In this document: one piece after another, positions 17,651-24,397 of the stretch
Numbering within the stretch: position 1 is the stretch's first letter
Layout: each line of letters opens with the position of its first letter
Source of the DNA: Inediibacterium massiliense
GTDB lineage: Bacteria > Bacillota > Clostridia > Peptostreptococcales > Thermotaleaceae
Assembly (NCBI RefSeq): GCF_001282725.1
Contig: NZ_LN876587.1
Location: 1,173,695-1,237,694 of the forward strand
Reading direction: 5' to 3'
Length of the DNA: 64,000 bases
The notes under the pieces: generated by a model
The model's database searches: none
What the model saw: the letters and a program-made list of their open reading frames with translations, nothing else
What the model was told of the DNA's origin: nothing
Program-made: the position numbers and the translations under genes

Positions 17651-18855
17651 AAATAAACAGCATATGGTTCTTTGATAGGAGCATCTGCACTAAGCTCTAT
17701 AGATGATCCTTGGACAAAAGCTCCTGCTGCCATAATCACAGGACTATCATATCCTGGCATATTCCAAGGAACAGGAGTTACAAATCCATCTACTGGAGCT
17801 GCTCCTTGTATTCCTTCACAAAATGCAACTACAGCTTCTGGACTTCTAAGCTTGATAGCTTGTATAATATCACTTCTTTTTTCATCAAAACTTGGAGATA
17901 CTTCATATCCTAAATGGTCAAATAATTTTGCGCAAAATATTGCTCCCTTTATAGCTTCACTTACAACGTGAGGAGCTAAAAATAATCCTTGGAACATACT
18001 TCTTGTCATTCCAAATGTCAGTCCACATTCTTTTCCAATTCCAGGAGATGTCATACGATAAGAAATCATTTCAATCAAATCTTTTCTTCCTACAATATAT
18101 CCTCCTGTAAGAGCCAATCCTCCACCTGGATTTTTAATTAAAGATCCTGCTAGAATATCTACCCCTACCTCTGTAGGCTCTATAGTATCTAAAAATTCTC
18201 CATAGCAATTGTCTACCATACAAATAATATTTGGATTGATTTTTTTTGCTACTTCTACAACTTTTTTCATATCCTCTATTTGTACAGCTTTTCTAAAGCT
18301 ATATCCAGTAGATCTTTGCATATATACCATCTTTGTTTTAGGGGTAATACTTTGTTTCATCTTTTCTATATCTATACTTCCATCTTCTAAAAATCCAATC
18401 TCTTTATATGTAACACCAAATTCTTTTAAAGAACCATTGTAGTCTCCTCTGATTCCTATTACTTCTTCTAATGTATCATAAGGTCTTCCTGTAACAGAGA
18501 GCATCTCATCATTTGGTCTTAATATTCCTGTTAAACACAAAGTAAGTGCATGAGTTCCATTTACAATAGTAGGTCGTACTATAGCATCTTCTGCTTTAAA
18601 AAGTGCTGCATATACTTCCTCTATTTTTTCTCTTCCAGGATCATTGTATCCATATCCTGTATTCCATTGAAAGTGCATATCGCTCACTCTCATATCCTGC
18701 ATAACCTTTAGAACTTTATATTGATTGAGTTCTCTGATATCATTAATTTTTTCAAATTGATCTTTCACTTCTTCTTCTATCTTTTGTGCTAGATCTACTA
18801 CTTTTTCACTAATGTTCATGTGTTTTTTCAAAAATTCTTTTGTATAAATTCCCAT
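17563..18855 (-). CDS. ynbB: Methionine gamma-lyase family protein (YnbB/aluminium-resistance type)
   Basis: PLP-dependent enzyme fold of 430 aa, full family length. The lysine region is GSLIKNPGGGLALTGGYIVG and the substrate/cofactor part includes MVDNCYGEF. The family is annotated as methionine gamma-lyase-like or aluminium resistance protein; its true substrate is not settled. In Bacillus the homologue ynbB follows hfq-spoVK-hflX, and the same block order is seen here. AGGAGAAGGTG precedes the ATG. Two extra copies of its 3' end lie at 12644-12730 and 8279-8392. Confidence 0.88.
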   Translation of the reverse strand: MGIYTKEFLKKHMNISEKVVDLAQKIEEEVKDQFEKINDIRELNQYKVLKVMQDMRVSDMHFQWNTGYGYNDPGREKIEEVYAALFKAEDAIVRPTIVNGTHALTLCLTGILRPNDEMLSVTGRPYDTLEEVIGIRGDYNGSLKEFGVTYKEIGFLEDGSIDIEKMKQSITPKTKMVYMQRSTGYSFRKAVQIEDMKKVVEVAKKINPNIICMVDNCYGEFLDTIEPTEVGVDILAGSLIKNPGGGLALTGGYIVGRKDLIEMISYRMTSPGIGKECGLTFGMTRSMFQGLFLAPHVVSEAIKGAIFCAKLFDHLGYEVSPSFDEKRSDIIQAIKLRSPEAVVAFCEGIQGAAPVDGFVTPVPWNMPGYDSPVIMAAGAFVQGSSIELSADAPIKEPYAVYFQGGLTYEHAKFGALKGLQSLIDKGCIEL

Positions 18856-18907
18856 AAATTCACCTTCTCCTTAGTTGTCCTTTTGTATTGTAACATATTC
18901 CATCTAT

Positions 18908-19060
18908 TCAATCAATTTCATCATATTCTGCTTTTTTTATCTTTAAAGGAGCATATAAAATACCTTTTTCATATCCTTCTTTGATCCCTACCCTTCTCCC
19001 TATAGCATAGCCTAATAAAAATATTATTAAAAATATCATTACGTATAGTAGATAATTCAT
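18908..19060 (-). CDS. 50-aa single-helix membrane protein
   Basis: Reads MNYLLYVMIFLIIFLLGYAI then GRRVGIKEGYEKG and a short charged tail. It has one N-terminal helix (residues 3-20) followed by a basic, then mixed-charge cytoplasmic part. The ATG overlaps the stop codon of the upstream membrane gene (ATGA at 19057-19060), and AGGTGA lies 7 bases upstream, so translation is coupled. It ends the spoVK-GTPase-membrane chain. The pattern of a helix followed by GxxxGxxxG-like spacing suggests partner contact, but no family is recognised. Confidence 0.7.
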   Translation of the reverse strand: MNYLLYVMIFLIIFLLGYAIGRRVGIKEGYEKGILYAPLKIKKAEYDEID

Positions 19061-19632
19061 TTTAGTTCACCTGCCTTTAAAGGCTTTGTAATTTTTATAT
19101 ATATCCACTCAGTACATAAATAGCTTAGTAATATGATAAATATCTTTAATGGATCTAATAATATAAGTCCTATTCCTAAAATAAAACATGTAAGCAAAAC
19201 CTCTATTTTTCCAAATTCATTTGCAAAATTTTTATAACCATATTTATGATCATATTCTTGATCACATAAATCATCTATCAATTGAATCAAAAGGACACTA
19301 AAAAAAGAAGTTATAGTAAATAAAAAGGAAAATAATAAGCTATTGATCAAAAATAAAAATATATTTTCTTGATAAGCTTTTAATCTTGTAGGTAAAAAAT
19401 GATTCAAATCATGAAACATGCCAACCATATAAGCTGAGCTTAATAAAGTCACTGAATAATGAGTATTGAACCCTGTAGCCAATGAAAAAATAATAAGTCC
19501 ATAAGAAAGGATAGCCCCTGTATGTATATCTTTTAATTCTTCATCTATCACATCATCTAATAATTTAATGACTACTCCACATAAGATACATGCCCCTATT
19601 TTTGTAAAAGTATTATAACCTACGACAAACAT
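19057..19632 (-). CDS. UbiA-like polytopic membrane protein
   Basis: Protein of 191 aa with about six predicted helices. It carries two aspartate-rich segments, LLDDVIDEELKD and QLIDDLCDQEYDHKYG followed by YKNFANEFG. These resemble the DxxxD motifs that bind prenyl diphosphate and Mg2+ in UbiA prenyltransferases. At 191 aa it is about 100 residues shorter than usual UbiA members, so it may be a distant or reduced homologue. It overlaps the GTPase gene by 20 bp, with GGGAGG 9 bases before its ATG, and overlaps the 50-aa gene by 4 bp. A role in sporulation is inferred only from context. Confidence 0.6.
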   Translation of the reverse strand: MFVVGYNTFTKIGACILCGVVIKLLDDVIDEELKDIHTGAILSYGLIIFSLATGFNTHYSVTLLSSAYMVGMFHDLNHFLPTRLKAYQENIFLFLINSLLFSFLFTITSFFSVLLIQLIDDLCDQEYDHKYGYKNFANEFGKIEVLLTCFILGIGLILLDPLKIFIILLSYLCTEWIYIKITKPLKAGELK

Positions 19633-20200
19633 AGCTTTTTACCTCCCTAAATCCCTCTTTCGTAAGGGCTGAGATAGGGATAACATAGTGATTGATAAAT
19701 TTCCTTTGAAATTTTATGATTTCATCTTTTCTATCTAATAAATCTATTTTATTTCCTAAAATTACATATCCCCCTTGAGTCATTCCATACTTTGCCAACT
19801 GTTCATCTACCTCTTCAATATGATCATCTGTAAGATCAAATACATGAAAAATCACATGACTATTTTGGATTTGTTCTAAAGTTTGAGCCATGGCTCTTCT
19901 AATCTGTATATCTTTATGAATTCCATCTGTAAACCCACTACTATCCATCATAATGATTTCTTTTTTTCCCTTTATCATGTGAATTTCAAGCTTTATAGAT
20001 TGTAAACATTGGGTTTTATATGGAATAGGAGATGATAAGATTTTTTTTGCTTCCTCTAGGTCATATTCTTTTGTGTCCACCTTATGATTTATCTTTGTAT
20101 GTTCAATTTTTACTTTTTTAAGTCCTATATATTCTGCAAAGTTTAGTAAAAATAAAGTTTTGCCAGCATTGGGTTTTCCAATGATCAAGCATGTTTTCAT
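19613..20200 (-). CDS. Small Era-like GTPase
   Basis: P-loop GTPase of 195 aa with all five motifs: G1 GKPNAGKT, G3 DSSGFTDG, G4 GNKIDLLD and G5 SALTKEG; a G2 threonine is plausible near residue 60. It is a minimal GTPase without the extra domains of Era, HflX or EngA. It occupies the place where Bacillus has hflX between spoVK and ynbB. Its ATG overlaps the spoVK stop (ATGA), and GAGGAGG precedes it. It may act with the neighbouring AAA ATPase or the membrane protein; no known named family is assigned. Confidence 0.75.
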   Translation of the reverse strand: MKTCLIIGKPNAGKTLFLLNFAEYIGLKKVKIEHTKINHKVDTKEYDLEEAKKILSSPIPYKTQCLQSIKLEIHMIKGKKEIIMMDSSGFTDGIHKDIQIRRAMAQTLEQIQNSHVIFHVFDLTDDHIEEVDEQLAKYGMTQGGYVILGNKIDLLDRKDEIIKFQRKFINHYVIPISALTKEGFREVKSYVCRRL

Positions 20201-21126
20201 CCATCATCCTCCTCGGTGATATCTTCTCTTTTTAAAATCATTAAATCTTCTCTAGAAAAAGTTTTAGATTTTTTAAGCCTTACTGCTTGCTTTCTTATGG
20301 CTCTTTCTACTATATTCCTTACAAGTCTTGCATTTCCACTATTTAAAGAATCTTCTACTCTTTTTTGAGAAATAATTTTAGATATTTTGGCTTTTGCAGT
20401 CATAGATAATTCATATTGTCTTTTTTGAACCATAATTTCTCCGATCTGTAGTAGTTCTTCCAAAGTATAGTCTGGAAAATCTATATGAATAGGAAATCTA
20501 GATTTAAGCCCTGGATTGACTTTTAAAAATCTATCCATTTCTTCTTTATATCCTGCAAGAATTAATATAAAATCATCCTTATGGTCCTCCATTCCTTTTA
20601 CCAATGCATCTACTGCCTCTTTTCCAAAATCTTTTTCTCCTCCCCTTGCTAAAGAATATGCTTCATCAATAAACAAAATACCTCCTAAAGCTTTCCTGAT
20701 GTGATCTCTGACCTTTACTGCTGTATGACCTATATATTCTCCTACCAAATCGGCTCTTTCTACTTCTATCATATGTCCTTTTTCTAAAACCCCCATAGTA
20801 GAAAATATTTTTCCCAGTAATCTTGCTACTGTAGTTTTCCCAGTCCCAGGATTTCCTTTAAAAATCATATGTAATACTAAGGAATTTGCTGATAAACCTT
20901 CTTCTTTTCTCTTTTTTTGAATATAGATATAAGCCTGCAATTCTTTTGTGAGTTTTTTCACCTTATCTAATCCTATCAAGCTATCTAATTCCTTCATTAA
21001 AGCTTCTAATTCTTTTTCATCTTCTTTGTCATCTTGTTGTTGTATCATTTTTTGAATGGCATATTCTGTTGGAATCTTTCCTTCTTCTAAAAGCTCAAAT
21101 ACATGGGAATATTCTTTATTATGCAT
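20197..21126 (-). CDS. spoVK: SpoVK-like AAA ATPase (CbbX/CfxQ family)
   Basis: AAA+ ATPase of 309 aa. Walker A is GNPGTGKTTVARLL, Walker B is GGILFIDEAYSL, followed by sensor and arginine-finger segments (GLKSRFPIHIDF, NARLVRNIVERA). A coiled N-terminal part of about 60 residues precedes the ATPase. Its place next to hfq and its sequence fit stage V sporulation protein K, required for spore maturation in Bacillus. It is followed by three translationally coupled genes. GGGGTGA precedes the ATG. Confidence 0.88.
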   Translation of the reverse strand: MHNKEYSHVFELLEEGKIPTEYAIQKMIQQQDDKEDEKELEALMKELDSLIGLDKVKKLTKELQAYIYIQKKRKEEGLSANSLVLHMIFKGNPGTGKTTVARLLGKIFSTMGVLEKGHMIEVERADLVGEYIGHTAVKVRDHIRKALGGILFIDEAYSLARGGEKDFGKEAVDALVKGMEDHKDDFILILAGYKEEMDRFLKVNPGLKSRFPIHIDFPDYTLEELLQIGEIMVQKRQYELSMTAKAKISKIISQKRVEDSLNSGNARLVRNIVERAIRKQAVRLKKSKTFSREDLMILKREDITEEDDG

Positions 21127-21179
21127 TTTATCACCCCAAAACTAATTACTATAACACTATATGCTCAAAATAGAAAAAA

Positions 21180-21197
21180 GAGTAACTTTCGTTACTC
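21180..21197 (-). terminator. Terminator of hfq
   Basis: GAGTAAC (21180-21186) pairs with GTTACTC (21191-21197) around a TTTC/GAAA tetraloop, with T6 after it on the minus strand. The stem overlaps the hfq stop codon. Confidence 0.8.
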
Positions 21198-21434
21198 TTC
21201 ATCTTGTTTTTTTCCTAATGTTAAATTCATAGATTTTAATGGCGTAATAGTAGAGATAGCATGTTTATAGACCATATTTTGTTTTCCATCACTATCTAAC
21301 ACTACTGTATAACTATCAAATCCTTTAACCGTTCCTTTTATTTGAAATCCATTTACCAAATATACGGTAATGGGAACGCGTTCTTTTCTTGCTTGATTTA
21401 AAAATACATCTTGTATGTTAATTCCATTCTTCAT
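21192..21434 (-). CDS. hfq: RNA chaperone Hfq
   Basis: Sm-like protein of 80 aa. Sm1 ([37 protein letters not shown]) and Sm2 ([11 protein letters not shown]) motifs are intact. It forms hexameric rings that pair small RNAs with mRNAs. The ATG at 21434 starts MKNGINIQD; an upstream in-frame start at 21461 would overlap the purine-rich ribosome site and is rejected. It follows miaA by about 40 bases, the usual Firmicute order. Confidence 0.97.
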   Translation of the reverse strand: MKNGINIQDVFLNQARKERVPITVYLVNGFQIKGTVKGFDSYTVVLDSDGKQNMVYKHAISTITPLKSMNLTLGKKQDEE

Positions 21435-21474
21435 AAATAATACCCCTCTCCTCTCCGTCATTACTTAACATATT

Positions 21475-22413
21475 CTATATAAACTTCCATTTTCCTTCTA
21501 GGTATTTTAGAATATCATTTTCTAATTCATAGGTTGAAGTATTATCATTTATGAAAAACCACTTCATTTTATCATATCTTTTAAACCAAGTAATTTGCCT
21601 TTTTGCAAATCTTCTAGTGTCTCTTTTGATAATCCTTATGGCTTCATCTAAATCATACTCTTTTTTTAAGTATTTGATCACTTCTTTATACCCTAAGCCT
21701 TTCATAGAAATATCTTCTTCATCAAGACCTAGATCTACTAATCTCTTTACTTCATCAACAAGTCCCATCTCAACCAACAAATCTACTCTTTTGTTGATTC
21801 TTTCATATAATCTTTCTCTATCTCTCATAAGTCCTATAAGTACATAGTCATATTCTTCATTTTCTACTAAGTTGGATTGAAAATCTTTTATTCTTTCTCC
21901 ACTTTCTATAACTTCTAGGGCTCTTATAACTCTTTTTACATTGTTAGGATGAATCCTATTTGCAGCTTCCATATCTTTTTGAGCTAACTTGTCATGTAAA
22001 TATTCATTTCCAAATTCTTCTGCTTCTTTTTCTAATGCTTCTCGATATTCCCAATTTCCACAAGTCTTCGTAAAATCTATATTATAGATAATAGAATTTA
22101 CATAAAGCCCTGTTCCTCCTACAATCATAGGTAGTTTATTTTTACTTAAGATAAGATCTATATATTCTTTTGCCCTTTTTTGAAATTCTGCTACAGAAAA
22201 ATTTTCTCTAGGATCTATTTCATCCATCAAATAATGAGCAATTCCTTGTCTTTCTTCTAAAGTGGGTTTTGCACTTCCTATATTCATACCTTTATAGACC
22301 TGCATGGAATCTGCAGAAATAATTTCTCCATTTAATTTTTTAGCAAGTTCTATAGCTACCTCTGTTTTCCCTACAGCTGTAGGGCCAACCATAATAAAAA
22401 GAGGTTTTTTCAT
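21475..22413 (-). CDS. miaA: tRNA dimethylallyltransferase
   Basis: Enzyme of 312 aa that adds a dimethylallyl group to A37 of tRNAs reading UNN codons. The P-loop is GPTAVGKTEVA. Further family blocks are ISADSMQVYKGMNIGSAKP, GGTGLYVNSIIY and the KRQITWFKR end motif. Its product is the substrate of MiaB, encoded in the same cluster. The gene is 12 bases after mutL, likely co-transcribed. GGAGGAG precedes the ATG. Confidence 0.97.
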   Translation of the reverse strand: MKKPLFIMVGPTAVGKTEVAIELAKKLNGEIISADSMQVYKGMNIGSAKPTLEERQGIAHYLMDEIDPRENFSVAEFQKRAKEYIDLILSKNKLPMIVGGTGLYVNSIIYNIDFTKTCGNWEYREALEKEAEEFGNEYLHDKLAQKDMEAANRIHPNNVKRVIRALEVIESGERIKDFQSNLVENEEYDYVLIGLMRDRERLYERINKRVDLLVEMGLVDEVKRLVDLGLDEEDISMKGLGYKEVIKYLKKEYDLDEAIRIIKRDTRRFAKRQITWFKRYDKMKWFFINDNTSTYELENDILKYLEGKWKFI

Positions 22414-22425
22414 GATACTCCTCCT

Positions 22426-24384
22426 TTATGTTCTTTTAAATTTTCTCTCTATTTCATATTGTGTCATCTTTACAATAACAGGTCTTCCATGAGGACAAGT
22501 ATATGGATTCTCAAGCTCTGATAATTGTTTCATTAAACTGTCTATTTCTAATGCATCTAGTTTGTCATGAGCTTTGATGGCTTTTTTACAAGACATAGAA
22601 ATAATTTTCTCTACCTTCATATCATAACTATTTTGAATAGAATCTTTTAAGTGATCTAGTGCTTCCATAAAAAATTTTTTTGCCTCTGGCTCTCCAAATA
22701 GCATAGGTACAGAACGAATCATAAAAGTATTCACTCCAAATTCATCTATATCAAATCCTAAGCTTGTAAAAAAATCTATATTATTTTTTACTCTTTCATA
22801 TTCTATGTAAGATAATTCTAATACAATAGGTACCAATAGATTTTGACTTGCAATAGATTGATTTTTATAATGATTTGTAAGATATTCATACATGATTCTT
22901 TCATGAGCAGCATGTTGATCAATCAAATACATATTTTCTCCATCTTGTCCAATCAAATAAGTATTAAAAATCTGTCCTATAATTTGAATATTTTTAATTT
23001 CTAAATGAATTTTTCTTTCTTTTGGCTCAGTGTTTTGAGAAACTTGAATACACTCTTCTTGGAATTCTTCTTTGCTTTTATTATTTGTAATATAATGAGG
23101 CTTATCCTCTATGACAACAGGCTCATCTATATATTTTGTAGAAGGTTCTATCTTTATATCTTCTTTTATATTTGGTTTTATATGTCCCTTTACATCTGGT
23201 TTTATATCTGGTTTTATATCTTCTTTTATAGTATTCTCTATTTTTCTTATAGGACTTATAAAATTTTCTTTAACTGGTATCTCTTTAGGAGGTAATTTAT
23301 ATTCTTCCTTTTGTATAGGAAGATCTAATATCCTTTCTTGATGACCTTCTTCTTTTTTTACTTTTTTTTCAAAAGAAACTTTAGGAATCAAATCTTCATG
23401 AAATAAAGCATCCTTTAAGACTTTTATGATAAACTTTTTTATCGTTTCTGGATCATCAAATCGAATTTCTATTTTTGTAGGATGAATGTTTACATCAATA
23501 GAATTTGGATCTACCTGAAGGTATAAAAAACATATAGGAAATCTGTTGACCATAGTTAAAGTCTTATATGCTTCTTCTATAGCCTCACTAATCATTTTAT
23601 TTTTTACATACCTTCCATTGACAAAAAATACTTGTAGTTTTTTATTTCCTCTTGATATATTTGGTTTTGAAATATATCCTTGGAGGGTAACTCCGTTTTC
23701 TTTTTCATCTGCACATAACATATTTTGAGCAATTTCTTTTCCATATATATTAAAAATATTATCTATTACTTTTCCATTTCCTGATGTAGTAAATACAATG
23801 GTTCCATTATTAATAAATCGAAAAGAAATGTTTGGATAAGCTAGGGAAAATTTGGTCACCAAATCACTAATGTACGCAGTTTCTGTGGTATTAGACTTTA
23901 AAAATTTAAGTCTTGCAGGTACATTATAAAATAAATTTTTTACAATAAAAGTAGTTCCCTTTGGACAACCCACTTCTTTTTTGTGAATAACCTCTCCCCC
24001 ATGAATTTGAATTTGGGTCCCTATATAAGAATCTTCTACCTTTGTAATGAGTTCTACCTGAGATACAGCAACAATACTTGCTAAGGCTTCTCCTCTAAAA
24101 CCTAAAGAAATGACTCTGTTTAAATCTTCTATATCTCTTATTTTGCTTGTAGCATGTCTTTCAAAAGCTACTTCTATATCTGAAGGATGAATCCCACTTC
24201 CATCATCTGTAATTCTTATGTAGCTTTTTCCTCCTTCTTTGATTTCAACCGTAATTTTTAAAGCTCCTGCATCAATAGCATTTTCCATCAATTCTTTCAC
24301 TACAGAGGAAGGCCTGTCCACAACCTCACCAGCTGCAATTTTATTTGCAATATGCTTCTTTAGCTTGTAAATTCTTCTTACCAT
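22426..24384 (-). CDS. mutL: DNA mismatch repair protein MutL
   Basis: Protein of 652 aa. The GHKL ATPase motifs are VVKELMENAIDAGA, DDGSGIH and SLGFRGEALASI. The C-terminal dimerisation/endonuclease domain keeps DQHAAHERI, SCKKAIKAHDKLD and CPHGRP, the metal-binding set of nicking MutL proteins. The linker (about residues 385-415) is built of short repeats of the type DIKPD/NIKED, encoded at about 23147-23240. Works with MutS, whose gene ends 13 bases upstream. Confidence 0.96.
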   Translation of the reverse strand: MVRRIYKLKKHIANKIAAGEVVDRPSSVVKELMENAIDAGALKITVEIKEGGKSYIRITDDGSGIHPSDIEVAFERHATSKIRDIEDLNRVISLGFRGEALASIVAVSQVELITKVEDSYIGTQIQIHGGEVIHKKEVGCPKGTTFIVKNLFYNVPARLKFLKSNTTETAYISDLVTKFSLAYPNISFRFINNGTIVFTTSGNGKVIDNIFNIYGKEIAQNMLCADEKENGVTLQGYISKPNISRGNKKLQVFFVNGRYVKNKMISEAIEEAYKTLTMVNRFPICFLYLQVDPNSIDVNIHPTKIEIRFDDPETIKKFIIKVLKDALFHEDLIPKVSFEKKVKKEEGHQERILDLPIQKEEYKLPPKEIPVKENFISPIRKIENTIKEDIKPDIKPDVKGHIKPNIKEDIKIEPSTKYIDEPVVIEDKPHYITNNKSKEEFQEECIQVSQNTEPKERKIHLEIKNIQIIGQIFNTYLIGQDGENMYLIDQHAAHERIMYEYLTNHYKNQSIASQNLLVPIVLELSYIEYERVKNNIDFFTSLGFDIDEFGVNTFMIRSVPMLFGEPEAKKFFMEALDHLKDSIQNSYDMKVEKIISMSCKKAIKAHDKLDALEIDSLMKQLSELENPYTCPHGRPVIVKMTQYEIERKFKRT

Positions 24385-24397
24385 GCCTTACTCCCCT

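Noticed and set aside
23005-23341. Two overlapping plus-strand open frames of 76-96 codons opposite mutL
   Set aside because: They are the antisense of the repetitive MutL linker; Phe/Ile/Tyr-rich composition comes from the repeat, and no ribosome site is present.
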